Origin: Coenobita brevimanus
Taxonomy: Eukaryota; Arthropoda; Malacostraca; Decapoda; Coenobitidae
NCBI GenBank assembly: GCA_032717465.1
Contig: CM064655.1
Location: 19,582,335 to 19,646,334 of the forward strand
Length of the DNA stretch: 64,000 nt
Direction: 5' to 3'
Part shown: piece by piece, positions 47,991 to 62,994 of the stretch
Position numbering within the stretch: position 1 is the stretch's first letter
Layout: each line of letters starts with the position of its first letter
Notes under the pieces: generated by a model
What the model saw: only the letters and a program-made list of their open reading frames with translations
What the model was told of the DNA's origin: nothing
Database searches by the model: none
Made by a program: the position numbers and the translations under genes

Positions 47991-49250
47991 GAATCTGCTT
48001 AGCACATTTTCCTTAACAGTTTATCACTGAGTCTGATACATTAAGATACCTTTCAATACTAGATATGTACTCTGTGTCTATATAAAATAGAATAAAAATA
48101 ACATGCCATAGACAAGTTAGGTGTATAATGTAAAATAAAATGGTAAGGAGATGCTAGAAGGCCTGCTAAGCTGATGAGAATGTGGCTCTGAGAGAGATAA
48201 CACATAAAGGAGGCAGAGTCAGTCGCTTCACTGAGATTATTATGTTGATGGACACCACAGCCAAGGCATCATTATTTGGGTCTGTTAGTGCTTCTGTCTC
48301 TGTGGTACCTTTATGCACAGGCTCGAAATTCCAAGAAGAGATTTTTTATTTTTCTGTTATATCACCATGAGTTCAGGCCTGGCTACTTAATGTTCTGGCC
48401 TGCTGTTTCTTGGTCGACTACGCCTTGCAGGGTATGGTAGGGGACTGACTGTTACCGTATTTATCATTATTCTTGACAGTCGTGGTGGAAGTATTAGTGG
48501 TGGTGGCTGGGTCTGTTATTGTATGCCCCTTCTCTTTAAAACTGTGTCAGTACTTTTCAGAGACAAGGGCTCAGGCTGATCAGTGAAGATAATTTTTTCC
48601 CCGACCAAAATAACGATAAATTTAAATATAATTTCAGTCGTCAGTTATACCAAGTGAAAGTGAAAGACGTTAAATTTGAAGACATGAAATTAGTGTGCTG
48701 TCTCCCACTGGAAGCATTTATACGAGATGCGTAACTGTAGATCTGTTGTAATTAGTGAAGGATTGTAATTAGCCTAATGAAGTGATTTTTCTCTTACTCT
48801 CCTTTCCTCATTAATCATCTTCCCTCCTCCTCCCTGCCTTCTTCTCATTTTCCCTTCCCTGTCCCTCCATTTTTTTTTTTTTTTCACCCAGACACACATG
48901 CAGGTTGTTGACTATACTTCTTTCACCTTAATTTGGCTCAGCATTTCGTCCTTTTGCATGTCGCTAGTGGCTTAGTGACGGAGAAAGACAGTGTTACATT
49001 TCTACATCACATCTTCATGGTTGCTACTAAATTTTAGTATTTAACCTTTTGTTTCAGCTGGCCATTCAAGCTGGAGAGATGGCAAGCATAAGCCAACTTA
49101 AAGTGAAGAGAGTATAGACCTTGCGTCAAACCAACGTTGATCCGTTTGGTTTTCAATTTAGCAGGTATATATTGTGCTTCAGGACCCATAACACGTAGTA
49201 CAAACATATACGAGTATAGTGAAGCTCCTGGCCTATGTGCCCAGGCCGGC
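47991..49250. other. Unassigned stretch
   Basis: No gene recognised. Contains dispersed repeat Y copy 2 at 48914-49030 and a poly(T) at 48869-48885. Confidence 0.4.
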
Positions 49251-49254
49251 GGCT

Positions 49255-49560
49255 GTAGTACATACGTACATACATACAGTACATACATCAAACATACATA
49301 CATACATCATACATACATACATACGTACATCATACATACATACACACATACATACATACACACATACATCATACATACATACATCCTGTACATACATACA
49401 TACATATATAATACATACATATATACATACATACATAATACATACATGCATACATACATGCATACATACATACATACAGTACATAATACGTACATAAATA
49501 CATTCATGTATACATAATACATACATTCATACGTACATACATTATACACAGTTATACGCA
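49255..49560. repeat. (CATA)n tetranucleotide array, imperfect
   Basis: Over 300 bases of CATA/CATAC units with scattered interruptions (CATGCATA, CAGTACATA). The Tyr/Ile/His and Met/Tyr/Val/Cys frames on both strands are shadows. Confidence 0.95.
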
Positions 49561-50201
49561 CACGTTTTATTAATAGTTTCTCACTGTCGTACTTTTTCAT
49601 TTCGTGTAATTCTACCCCATCCCACCCAATCCTTACAGTTTAGGTGGGAGGATAGGTGGTGATGGTGGTGATGATTACGACGATGATGAGGGCAAGAACA
49701 GAATGGAGGGGAGATCTAAGTCCCTTCAGTTTATCATTCTGTCCTCACCAAGATGTTCTCCAAAGTCTAATAATGATGGTTTAAGCTGAGCATTACAGTA
49801 TTAGACAAATTAACGAAGGAGAAGTTTGATTTAAGAGTCTCTTTAGGAGTGACTTATGTGTTGGTTGGTTGGTTGGTTTGCCCATTTCATCATCCTGTCC
49901 TCACTAAGTTTCTCTTTATACACATTTGTTGCCGTACTTTCATGTTGCTGGTTTGGCTGAGAATTATAATTGGACGAATTAACGGAAGAGGATTTTATTT
50001 TCTGCAGCTGCTGTACGTTGGTTCGTTTTTCATAATGTAGTGCAGGCCTGTGTTTGAAAATTAAGTGTGGTGGAAAGGCAGCCTTGAAAACAGCAATGCA
50101 GAGGATTGAACAGGATACTTCTATGGTCCACATCTACAGTAAACCTCCCTAGAAAGAATAAGAAGGAGGACAAATCTAGCTTTGTCTTGCAGTTCACGTC
50201 A

Positions 50202-50243
<42 letters not shown>

Positions 50244-50614
50244 CTGAGAGTGAGTCACAAAATCCTCAGAATGTCAGTGGTGTCTCAGTAACGTTCTCAT
50301 GGTCGAGATAACTCCTGTACTCTATACCACCTAAGCCACACGATAATAGTCAGCTGGGAGTGAGTCATTGGAACCTGAATTTGATAACTTACCCTTTTCC
50401 CATGCTTCCAACTGCACGTCATCCACATACCTGGAATAAAGAAAATTTATCAGCAAAATTGTGTAGTTGCATATGGAACACGTAATAATTGCCACATGTT
50501 TTCTTTACTCTGTTACTGTATATGTGTGTAGTGTGGTGTTGCCTAGCGAGTGTATTAACAATGGATATTGACCATTTTTTACGATCAACTAAGTCTGTAT
50601 AGCAGTTAACCACT

Positions 50615-50822
50615 TCACTCCAGTGGCGTCTTTTGTGCATTTTAATCTTGTTTTCTTCAGACGTTCTTATTCAGCGTATAAGAGACTTTTCAGAATGAAG
50701 GGTTTAGACAAAGTTTTCATTAATACCCTGACTACAACAAGTGTGTCCTGAATTAACTTAAATCCCGTAATGATGGCAGTATTAAAAGCATTACCGGACT
50801 GAAATGGGCAATTAGTGTCATC
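50615..50822. repeat. Palindromic dispersed family, two-armed copy
   Basis: Left arm CAGACGTTCTTATTCAGC, centre GAATGAAGGGTTTAG and ATTAATACCCTGACTAC, right arm GTGTCCTGAATTAACTTAAA to GGACTGAAATGGGCAAT. Confidence 0.5.
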
Positions 50823-50842
50823 TATCTATCTATCTATACCCG

Positions 50843-50889
<47 letters not shown>

Positions 50890-51269
50890 CCCCAAGTTTC
50901 ATTCTCAAGTGTTTTGTAGCTACTCGAGTGAAGATAAAGTGTATGAAGATGGTAAATTATTGACAGTTTTACCTTAGGAAGCTTTATGTAGACAGCCTTA
51001 GATTCTTGGATTTTTTTTTTTTTTTAGTTTTATCACTTAATCACTTCACACTGAATACTGTAAGTTATGTATTCATATTCTAATTTTTGGTGTTACCAGT
51101 TTAAGAGAGTTCTCACTGTATGGAACGGATAATGATGGCTGCTTAATAACGTCTTTTTTGACGGAACACAGTAAACTGAAAAAGAAAAAAAAAATGCGAG
51201 AATGGGCTGACAGGATTGTTTTGAGAACTGGGCCTCAAATTCTAGAAGCTTTGTATTTTTTTTTTTTTT

Positions 51270-51490
51270 CGTTCATTAACCCTTCAATAAGATTATTGTT
51301 TTATTTCACTCATGCTACCACAAACGATTTGGTTAATCTGCAAAAGGAGGTCCTGCAGTGAAGGAGTCAGGAACAATTTCCATTTGTTACTTCCAACACC
51401 TTCAATCCGATGACGTGTTTTGTTGATTTATGTTAGCTTGCCCCAGGCAATGTGGTGGAGAGACATCTTGTAGTGAAGGGGTTACTGAAG
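51270..51490. repeat. Palindromic dispersed family, two adjacent left-arm copies
   Basis: ATTAACCCTTCAATAAG, CACAAACGATTTGGTTAATC and GCAGTGAAGGAGTCAGG, then a second unit ending GTAGTGAAGGGGTTACTG. Confidence 0.5.
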
Positions 51491-52157
51491 CTACATTTAC
51501 CCTACTCAGCACGAAATCTTTCCTAAGTTACATAAAATCTTTTTGTGTCAAACAAAATAAGCCATGGAACTGAGGTACACGTAACACCTCTTACTTGAAT
51601 ATCGGCGCCAACCGATTCATCTTAAAAATTTTCTCTAGCACTGATGGAGTTAATGAGTAATATCTCGGATGATTACTCTCCTTCTTCAGTTGATGGTACC
51701 TCGTCATCGTTTTCTATTAATGTTATGCATCATTCATTGCTGTCTGAGACATTAGTTTGTTTTTATATTTGCACTTGTCCAGGTTTCCATTCTTTTCTTA
51801 AAGAAACATCAATGCATTTACTTGCACATCCTTACTTTCTTTTGCTTTATTTGCTGTAGCAACGTGGAATGACTGAAATAGGTCAACTACCCAGAGAGCA
51901 AACATGATTTGTAATCCTTAGTCTTCAGTAACTGAATGTCCTTCTTAGATATTGTTTTGCTTTCTGTTCCGATGCTTTCCTACTCGTGAGGAGTAGACTG
52001 AAGCACCAGTCGAGCAGGGCAGTACTCCCGAGGTGGATGGAAAGCTGATGACAGGGAGTGCTGGAGCTCCCGTTTCATCAGCCCTCAGGACTAGTTCCTG
52101 ACCATCCCCCTTTGCTGAACTTTTTCAGTGTCTCAGTTACACAGAGAGTAGGCCAGC

Positions 52158-53531
52158 ATGCTCTCCAGTACAAATTTCTCTAACTATCTTCACCAAACTA
52201 CATGCACAGTACACACTACACTTCCTTTTCAAAAATCAACAAAAATGGCGTCTATTAATCAAGCCTCGGAGTCCCCAGGGGGGGGGACCATAAATGCCCC
52301 CGCCATCTGCCCCTCTGGTGACGACTCGAGGTGCCTGGAACCACTGTCTGACTCTCTTCTTCTTCATTTCTGCAACATTCGCGGCCTTTCATCTAACTTT
52401 CGCTCTCTTGAGCACCACCTCTCCTCCTCTAAACCTCACCTTCTTTTTCTGACGGAGACTCAGCTGTCTGAGGCAACCGACAGCAAACCCTTTTCTGTAT
52501 CCTCCTACTTTCTCTATACTCATTTCAAAGCCAAAGGTGGCTGTTGTGTATACATACGCAACGACTTATCTTGCTCTCGTGTTCCTGAACTTGATTCTTC
52601 TGAATTCTCCACACTCTGGCTTCGGCTTTCCTGTCATTCTCTGACTAAATATATCTGTGCTGTTTACTTATCCCCTAATTCTACTGACTATCAAAAATTC
52701 TTCGACAATCTTACTTCTACGATGGAACACATTCTGTCCATTTCTCCTTTCTCTGAAATCTCCATTCTTGGAGATTTCAATGTTCACCACCACCTTTGGC
52801 TCTCCTCTCCTTTCACGGATCCACCTGGTGAACAAGCCTACATCTTTTCTATCCTTAATGACCTAGAGCAGCTTGTACAGCACCCTACCCGTATCCCTGA
52901 CCGCCTTGGAGAGAGCTCCAACATACTTGACCTCTTCCTCACAACTAATCCTTCTGCTTACTCTGTTAATCTTTTCTCTCCGTTGGGCTCCTCCAATCAC
53001 AACCTTATTACCTTAACCTGTCCTATCACTCCAGTGCAGTATGTGGACCCTCCAGGGAAATGTCGTCTGTGGCATTTTGGAGCCGCGAACTGGGAGGCCC
53101 TCAGGCAGTACTTCTTTGATTTTCCCTGGATTGATTATTGCTTCCATGGCCGGGAGCCATCTGAGTGTGCCTCGCGCATTACGGAGGTTATTCTCTCGGG
53201 CATGGAAGCATACATTCCTTTCTCATATCCTTTGACTAACGCAAGAAAGCCTTGGTTTAATCACGCTTGTTCTAATGCTGTCCGCAACAAGGAGAGGGCC
53301 TACAAAAGGTACCGGAGCCAACCCACCCCTGAATCACATCATCTTTACGTTTCTGCCCGGAATCGTGCTAAGTCTGTTCTTCGCTCTACTAAAAATAATT
53401 TCATCCATACTAAATGCTCTCAACTCTCCAACTCGAATTCTTCCGCTCCTTCTGGCACCTTGCCAAAAATCTTTCTAACAACTTTACCTCATCATCCTTC
53501 CCTCCTCTTTTCTACTCTGATGGTTCTGTAG
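52158..53531 (+). pseudogene. LINE endonuclease and pre-RT region
   Basis: The open frame has 457 codons. The upstream Met at 52158 opens it, but a Met at about 52245 (MASINQASE) has the better context. Endonuclease blocks are [33 protein letters not shown] (52770-52799) and SSNHNLI (about 52989), where the catalytic Asp of the usual SDH is Asn (codon AAT at about 52995). The minus-strand sister copy keeps SDH. The last part of the frame, after about 53440, is out of register owing to a one-base deletion relative to the sister copy. The enzyme is probably inactive. Confidence 0.82.
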
Positions 53532-55197
53532 CTATTTCTTCTACTGATAAAGCAGATCTCTTCGCACAGACTTTCTCCTCCAATTCCACCTTAGACGATT
53601 CGGTGCTGTTCCTCCATCACTTCCCCCCTCTGACTTCCTCATGGCTGACATTAAAATTTCTTCAGTTGATGTATTTTCTGCCATCACTGGCCTCAGTACT
53701 AACAAGGCATATGGGCCTGATGGGGTCCCTCCTGTTGTTCTCAAGAACTGTGCTTCTGTGCTTACACCCTGCCTAGGCAAACTCTTTCGCCTTTGTCTGT
53801 CAACTTGTACCTTTCCTTCTTGCTGGAAGTTTGCTCTCATTCAGCCAGTCCCAAAGAAGGGTGACCACTCCAACCCTCCAACTATCGTCCAATTGCTTTA
53901 ACGTCCTGTATTTCAAAAGTTTTCGAGTCAATTCTTAATAGAAAAATTTTAAGGCATCTTTCCTATTACAACCTTCTTTCCGATCGTCAGTATGGGTTCC
54001 GTCAGGGACGCTCCACTGGCGATCTTCTCCTACCTTTCAGACTCCTGGTCATCCTCCTTTCGGGACTTTGGCGAAAGCTTTGCCATTGCACTTGACATCT
54101 CAAAGGCTTTCGATCGAGTCTGGCATAAATCTTTAATTTCCAAACTGCCCTCCTACGGTTTCTATCCTTCTATCTGTGCCTTCATCGCTAGCTTCCTTTC
54201 TGGTCGTTCTATAGCCGCTGTTGTAGACGGCCATCGTTCTTCTCCTAGATCTATCAACAGTGGTGTTCCTCAGGGCTCTGTCCTATCACCAACTCTCTTC
54301 CTTTTATTCATCAATGATCTTCTAAGCTGTACATCTAACCCTATCCACTCATATGCTGATGACTCCACCCTTCACCTTTCCATTCGGTTCCCGCAACGCC
54401 CATCTCAACAGTTACTTCAAGAAACAAGGGATGAGGCTATGGCACACCTAATGTCTGACTTGGCTCGTATCGCTGACTGGGGTAAAAATAATATGGTTGT
54501 CTTTAATGCATCTAAGACTCAGTTCTTACACCTATCAACCCGACAAAATCTTCCACAGGTATACCCATTAATGTTTAATAATATTCAGCTTAATCCTGCA
54601 TCATCCTTGAACATGCTTGGGGTTTCATTTACTCAGGACTTATCTTGGAAAGATCATATTACATCTCTTGTAAAATCTGCTTCCAAGAGATTGGGTGTGC
54701 TAAGCCGACTCCGCTCTTTCTTTACCCCTGCACAATTGTTGACTCTATACAGAGGTTTTATCCACCCCTGTGTGGAGTACAACTCTCATGTGTGGGGAGG
54801 CTCCCCACATACAGCTCTTCTCAATAGGGTGGAGTCAAAGGCTTTTCGTCTCATTAACTCTCCTCCTCTTACTGACTCCCTTCAACCTCTGTCTCTTCGC
54901 CGCACTGTTGCATCTTTATCTCTTTTCTATCGCTACTTTAATGGTCACTGCTCCTCTGAACTGTCTGCTTGCATTCCTCCACCTCTACGACGGGCGCGTA
55001 GCACCAGTCTGGCAGCAAACTCTCATCCCTTTTCTGTCCAACTCTCTAATGCAAGAGTTAACCGTTACTCCCAGTCTTTCATTTATGCAACAGGTCAGCT
55101 CTGGAACTGTCTCCCTCTGTCTGTATTTCCTGCTGCCTATGATCTCCAGTCTTTCAAACGCAGTGTGTCCAGGCATCTCAAAATGATCGGATCTTGA
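53532..55197 (+). pseudogene. LINE reverse transcriptase, frame-shifted
   Basis: The RT runs in at least three frame segments. 53641-53901 carries NKAYGPDGVPPVVLKN and FALIQPVPKKGD; a shift follows near 53880. From 53992 the frame has YLSDSW, ALDISKAFDRVWHK, SGVPQGSVLSPTLF, the intact catalytic YADD (54352-54363), LARIADWGKNNMVVFN and a long C-terminal thumb ending RSVSRHLKMIGS. The catalytic core is better preserved than in the minus-strand copy, but the shifts near 53440, 53630 and 53880-54030 make it a pseudogene. Confidence 0.85.
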
Positions 55198-55305
55198 ATT
55201 TGGCTCTCTATTGTATTTTGTTTTTCTCTTGGAGGGAACTGTTACTGCGGGCTCATGGCCTTTGGTTCCTTCTTCCTCGCATTAAAAAAAAAAAAAAAAA
55301 AAAAA

Positions 55306-58300
55306 TAGATTTATTGATATGTACTTTTTTTTTTCAAATGGTTCTTTGTAGCGAAAGACAGCTAATCTCGGTCTACATATATAATATGCTGTCTGTTGTG
55401 CACAAATGTGCTTGTTTATTGATCAGAGTTCTTTGTTTATCTTTTACGGCCTTTTGGCTATCTGTCTGATATCTTTTGAGGAGTCTTGCTGCCATGAGCC
55501 AGTAAGTGATCATTTTTGTTGTCACATTTCTTAGCACTTGCTGGAAAATATCACGGTTCAGCCTTCGTTTTTGGTCATGGAGTCGTGTGTTGGATAAATC
55601 AGGTGAAGCTATCGCACGTTTTGGTAATATCTCACGAGGATTGTAGGGATGTCCGAGTCGGTGGGGAAACTGGGAAGACGGTCTGAAGGCGGCCGAGCAT
55701 AAACTAGTCGGAAAATGTAAATTATCTTTACAGACTAGACACAGGCAACATAAAACTGGGAGGGGGGAGGGGAGGCCAACCACACAGGCCTGTGGGAAGA
55801 ACCTCAAACCCTCAGCGCCACAACCTCCCGGCAGGCCTCAACCCTTCCCTCGCTCACCCGCCTCTTACAAATAATTAGCCTCAGTAAAAAGGGTGAAAAA
55901 AAGGGTTGTTTAAGCCCCTTTGAGTAAGTGGACTCACGCAAAAAAATCTTTCCATTTTACTGGTACTGGCTGGGTAAAATGGTTGGAAACTTTCTTCTGA
56001 TTTTTTCTAAGCCTTTGCCTGACTTTTTTTTTCTCCCGTGTGAATGGATACATTTATAGTTGTGGTGTGTGGTTGCGCCTTGAGCCGGAGTTCTGAATAA
56101 TAAATATGCCTTAGGAGAGAGGCCTGGGTGTCTTGCCTCTCGTATGGAAAGTGGATATATGGAAGTACTTGTGTTTACGGGTGTGAGTGCGGTGGGCAGA
56201 GCATGAAAGCCGGGGTGGTGAGCTTACTGGTCACCTTTGCCCTGAGTATGGGTAATGAGCGGCCTCTTAGGGTCCTATTCCCGTCAGCCGAGGAGACTTT
56301 CTTGCGCCTCTTCCGTAACGTTTTATTTTACATATCGCAGCTTAAATATCCTCTCGTGTATTTTGTATATATAATTTTTTCTGTATCGGCATAGACTGAG
56401 TACATAACATACCAGAATATATTAACGTACCTGACACAGAAACTGATAAGATAGAAGTGCCAGAGAGCTCTCTTACCCCATGAGAGTACGGGCGCAGTGC
56501 AGGTCAAGGGGGTAAGACGTTTTGTCCAGTGTAGGCCTAGAAGGGGTAGTAATTAGAAGGGAAAGGTGGACGTAAGAGGAAACCCAGTTATTGTATAGGT
56601 CTAAGGGGGGTGGTCCAGCACACCCATGACGGGAAAGTAGTTGTGAGTTATGACACTGATGCAAGTTACGTTTTTGTGACTGGTGTTTCTTTCCATTTTC
56701 TTTTTTGTTTCTTTTTCTTCTTTTTGTTTTTACTGAACAAAAACATTAAATATGATCGTCTTCAAGAATTTGCATAGGGAATTTTGCAAGTGAATATATT
56801 GTAATGCACGGAAAATGCGCAGTGCATGTAAGCGGTGGTATAGGAGTGGTGGCTGAGGGTGAGGCGGTGCAGGGAGTCAGGGTGTAGCGACGAGTAGGCC
56901 TAGGCTGGCCACCAGCACCCGCCATGTGGCTCTCATGTTTAGCAAATTATATGATGCATGTGATTCATCCTCTCTTTGGTGGCCTCACCGTGGTATCACC
57001 CGTAGCAGTACTACACATAGTAAGATTGGGAATAAGGAGGGATATACTTGATCCACGACCGAATGAAAATAGAGTGAGACATGAAAGCCATTATTGACGT
57101 CAGATATTTGCTGAGTTATTATTTGTGTCTGTTTTTCAAAGTAAATAAGATTTTAGGTGAATGGCACGCCTGTGTAGAAAGGCTCAGGTTGTTGTTTCTG
57201 TAGCCATGTGTAAACCAAGTAATTGAGATAACCGACCAAGTGGATGCGTGAAGACTGTGGTGTAGGTGCGTTATTTCATTGTGGCAGGAACTGTGGTGTG
57301 TGGGTGTGGGGTGAGGGTGGGTTGGGTGATCAGTATTCCACAAGACTAATGGTGGGTGTGATATCTGGCGCCTCAGCCCCACTCCCTGCATGTAAACACC
57401 GGCCCGGGGCTCCTTCACGCCCGCACACCCGTATCTTCCTCCTTTGAGCGCTCACGGTGCAGGGGATCACTCACACAGACAAACATCAACTGCCTCGTAT
57501 TCATTGAAACATTTCTTTCGTTGCCAAGTTTCTTTGTGAAAATATCAATATCATTCAATCATCGTTACACATCTCTCCTTCACGAAAAAATGAATAAAAT
57601 ATTAATTCAAGCACATATCAGTTCCCCCCAGTTCAATGATTTACTCTTGATATTACAAGAGTGAATGTACCTGTAATATCATTACCATGTTTGTGACGCG
57701 ATATGACAGTAAAGCAAGTTTTATGTAGTGTATGTTGCTGCAAAATCTCGATAAATTCAGAACGAGACGCTGTGAAATAATGATTCTGCCACTAATGTCA
57801 TGGAAGATTTCGAAACCATTCCCGAATATTCTATTGAAAACTCATTCGCTTGCTGCTGGGTGTGAGTGGGTTAGTGTAGCCGTAAGAGCCGTAAGGGGCG
57901 AAATAAAAGCCTGGCACATCTAGAGGATATCTAGGCGTTAAAGGCCAAACCTCAAGATACTAATAAAGCTAAGAAACAAGGCCTCTCTCACGCACTGGCA
58001 TTTTTTTCACAATGGCCTAGAAATCGCGTAAGTTTAGGTTTACACTCGGTGTTTGACTTTTACTGCTGGGTCCTGAGTGATTGGTGGAGTTGCCAGCGGC
58101 CGCCACGCTCACGTCTTCATGCGTTTATTCCTCCCTCCTCTCCTACTTTTATAAAGTTTATACGATTCTTCTTGGTATTTAACATCGAGATGATGACAGT
58201 AATGTGTTCATAAAGTACGGACATAATGCGTTAAATGCGTGGTGAGTGAGGAGGGACACAGCAAGGCGGCCGCGGGGAGGCTGCACCCACGGGGTTACGA

Positions 58301-59069
58301 TCCTGGGTTCGCGTTTCAGCCCAAATTATTATTGTGATGGGGCCTTCACTCGCCAGCCCAGGATAGGCCTATACGGACGCCGCGACCGCCTGCAACCCTG
58401 GCCATATTGTGTGGCTCCGTAGGCCTGTCCATGCGGGCGCTGTTTATGTCCGATGTACTCACACTTCCTGCCCCGCCTCGCAACACATCCCCAAAAGTAT
58501 TTTCAAACTCTTTTATTCTGAAGCTGTATCCAATCTTGGTTTTATATATGCTTCACCTCTCTCGCAGCTACCATACATGAGTGAATTTTAATGTGACTTA
58601 ATACAAAAATCACCTCCTGCCTCGCCTCGCAGCACGCCAGGAACCATTTTAGATTCCATGTTTATTCTTTTGTCTTCGCTCATACAGTTACTATACACCT
58701 CACAGCCAAAGTAGAGTGAATATTTAAATGAAAAAAACACCCAACAATAATTTTTTCTTGCAATAAATAACAGCAAAGGAGGCATCATTATCTTGATAAT
58801 TGAGCCGGGTCCTTGATAAATACCCTGGGAATAATAATTTAAAGCTTATGTGCCACTTTCTGTGGTATATCTCTATAATAGTTAAACATTACCTGGAATA
58901 ATTTTGTCGTATTTTTCGCTGTTTCATTCACTGTAGTTTTGTTATGAAATGTTTGGTGGGGGTATAAGAAAAGAGGATGGTACAGAGAAGCAGTTTCATG
59001 CACAGGTTATGATCAAGAAAGATAATGAATACGCTCTCAGGCCTACCACGCACTCACGCCACACTCACG

Positions 59070-59071
<2 letters not shown>
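55306..59071. other. Unassigned stretch
   Basis: About 3.8 kb with no recognised gene or named repeat. The open frames (55373-55807, 56128-56394, 57119-57447, 57732-57923, 58409-58788) show no known domain or coding signal that I can defend. Confidence 0.4.

Positions 59072-59103
<32 letters not shown>
59072..59103. repeat. (CA)n microsatellite
   Basis: About 15 CA units. Confidence 0.95.
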
Positions 59104-59105
<2 letters not shown>

Positions 59106-59564
59106 AGAAGAGGGTTAATTTAATGTGTGTACCAAAACTTGAATAAAATGTTGTTACACGTACTGGTTTTCACAGATATTGCCTACACTTATACGGCCCC
59201 AGAGTAACCCTATTTCCTGGCTTTTATTTTCCGCTTTACTTGACGCTGTCGGCCTCTTTTGTGGTGCGGGAATGTATAAAGACTGAGTATACGGGGTGAC
59301 GAAAGAACCGGGAGGGCAGGAGTAAAAAGTGAAGAGAGAAGGAAGTGGAAATAATGGGGGGAAAGGAGAAGGAATATATGTAGGATGTGAGAGGTTAAGA
59401 GAAAAAAGTATAGCAGATAACAGTAACCACTCATCGGAATAAGATTGTACTGCGATATTTGCTCTTAAGTAAAGGACGGGCAGACTAAGAATTGGGAGGG
59501 AGGGTGAGAAAAAGGGAAGGAAAGAAAACGGAAAAATCGAGGGGAAAGGAGACGAATATACGAC

Positions 59565-60182
<618 letters not shown>

Positions 60183-60220
<38 letters not shown>
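60183..60220. repeat. (GA)n microsatellite
   Basis: About 19 GA units. Confidence 0.95.
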
Positions 60221-60223
<3 letters not shown>

Positions 60224-60311
60224 TAATCAGGCCCCGGTTGAGCTGACACATGTTTAAGGATATAGTCGGTAATTACAGGTCCGGGAGCAGTAGAGAAGCT
60301 CACTGAGACTC

Positions 60312-60432
60312 CCACCATCCCTCACTTCCTCCCTCCGTCCTTCTCTCCCTCCTTCCATTTTTTCCTCCCTCCCTTTCTTCTTCATCTTCTCCCTCTCTTC
60401 CTCCCTCCCATTCTCCCTTCCTCCCTCCTTCT
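60312..60432. repeat. Polypyrimidine tract
   Basis: About 120 bases of C and T on the plus strand with very few purines. Triplex-forming potential is inferred. Confidence 0.8.
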
Positions 60433-61282
<850 letters not shown>

Positions 61283-61445
61283 CCCCTGATGCACATACTT
61301 GACATACTCACTTAGGTACACTGACGCACATACCATCTGACACACTCTCTTTACACAGATCTCTGACATAATTCACGCCCATCCACTCAGCTACACTCTC
61401 ATCCTCTGATAAACACACCTATTGACGCATCCCCGTAGGTGCATT

Positions 61446-61448
<3 letters not shown>

Positions 61449-61508
<60 letters not shown>
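61449..61508. repeat. (CA)n microsatellite
   Basis: About 30 CA units. Confidence 0.97.
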
Positions 61509-61509
<1 letters not shown>

Positions 61510-61739
61510 AATCCACTGATATTCACACCCAGATCACACCCTGTCAGCTACACAAATATCCATCCACTACTGCACACAGCCACTTATACAGCTGAACACC
61601 GACACACCTACACAGCTGCACAAACCTCCACTCCTTGCTGTACTTATGACGGACACTCTCGTCTGCCACAGCCAGGAGTACCTCCCCCCAGTTCCTGCCG
61701 TCTGTTACAGCCATATGACGAGAGATCTTTCCTGTACAG

Positions 61740-62990
61740 AAACACCCACCCACTGACACACCCACCCACTGACACACCCACCCACTGACACACCCACCCA
61801 CTGGCACACCCACCCACTGACACACCCACCCACTGACACACCCACAAACTAACACATCCACCCACTGATACATTCACCCACTGACACCCACCCACTGACA
61901 AACCCTCCCACTGACACACCCACCCATTGACACACCCACCCACTGACATACCCACCCACTGGGACATCCACCCACTGACACACCCACCCATTGACACACC
62001 CACCCACTGACACATCCACCCACTGACACATCCACCCACTGACACATCCACCCACTGACACACCCACCCACTGACACACCCACCCACTAACACGCCCACC
62101 CACTGATGCATCCACCCACTGACGAATCCACCCACTGACACACCCACCCACTGACACACCCACCCATTGACACACCCACCCATTGACACACCCACCCATT
62201 GACACATCCACCCACTGACACATCCACCCACTGACACATCCACCCACTGACACACCCACCCACTGACACACCCACCCACTAACACGACCACCCACTGATG
62301 CATCCACCAACTGACGAATCCACCCACTGACACACGCACCAACTGAAACATTCACCCACTGACACACTCACCCACTGACACATCCACCCACTGACATATC
62401 CACCCACTGACACATCCACCCACTGAAACATCCACCCACTAACACGCCCACCCACTGATGCATCCACCCACTGACGTATCCACCCACTGACACACCCACC
62501 CACTGACACATCCACTGACACATTCACCCACTGACACATTTACCCACTGATACACCAACCTACCAACTGAGAAACCCAGCCGCTCACTAAAACACCCACA
62601 CACCCTCTGACGCACCCGCTCACAGGCACACCAACTCACTGCCATACCCACGCATTGACACATCCACCCTCTAACACACCCACCCACTGATACATCCACC
62701 CACCTACCAACTGACGAACCCAGCCACGCACTGACACACCTATCCACTGACACACCACCCACCGTGATACCCATCAACTGACGTACCCACCCACCCACTG
62801 ACGCACCTGCCCACTGGCACATCCACCCACCCACTGACGCACCTGCCCACTGGCACATCCACCCACCGCCATATCCATCCATTGACACACCCTCCCACTG
62901 TCACACCCACACATTGACACACCCACACACTGACACACCCACCCACCCACTGACGCATCCATCCACCCACTGACACCCTTACCCACTGAA
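61740..62990. repeat. 16-bp satellite with higher-order structure
   Basis: About 78 units of ACACCCACCCACTGAC with ACACATCC variants. A marker cluster (CACTAACACG, CTGATGCATCC, CTGACGAATCC) recurs at about 62087, 62277 and 62437, so blocks of 10-12 units have been duplicated. The long minus-strand Val/Gly/Trp/Cys frames are translations of the repeat. Confidence 0.95.
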
Positions 62991-62994
62991 AGAA

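Larger units (their letters stand above)
49561..51987. other. Unassigned stretch with palindromic-family copies
   Basis: No gene recognised. Contains poly(T) at 50203-50241, (AT)n at 50846-50883, and family copies at about 50615-50822, 51270-51380, 51395-51490 and 51510-51660. Confidence 0.45.
51988..55305 (+). mobile_element. Jockey-like LINE (endonuclease + RT), near full length with poly(A)
   Basis: The plus-strand copy of the family at 40177-43532. It runs from GAGGAGTAGACTG to a 22-base poly(A) at 55284-55305. The two copies match throughout and are clearly diverged by point changes and indels. No target duplication was found. With the other copy it forms a 3.3-kb inverted repeat pair separated by about 8.5 kb. 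Confidence 0.88.

Noticed and set aside
61544..62986. Minus-strand frames of up to 235 codons rich in Val, Gly, Trp and Cys.
   Set aside because: They are the 16-bp satellite read in all three frames, giving a 16-residue period.
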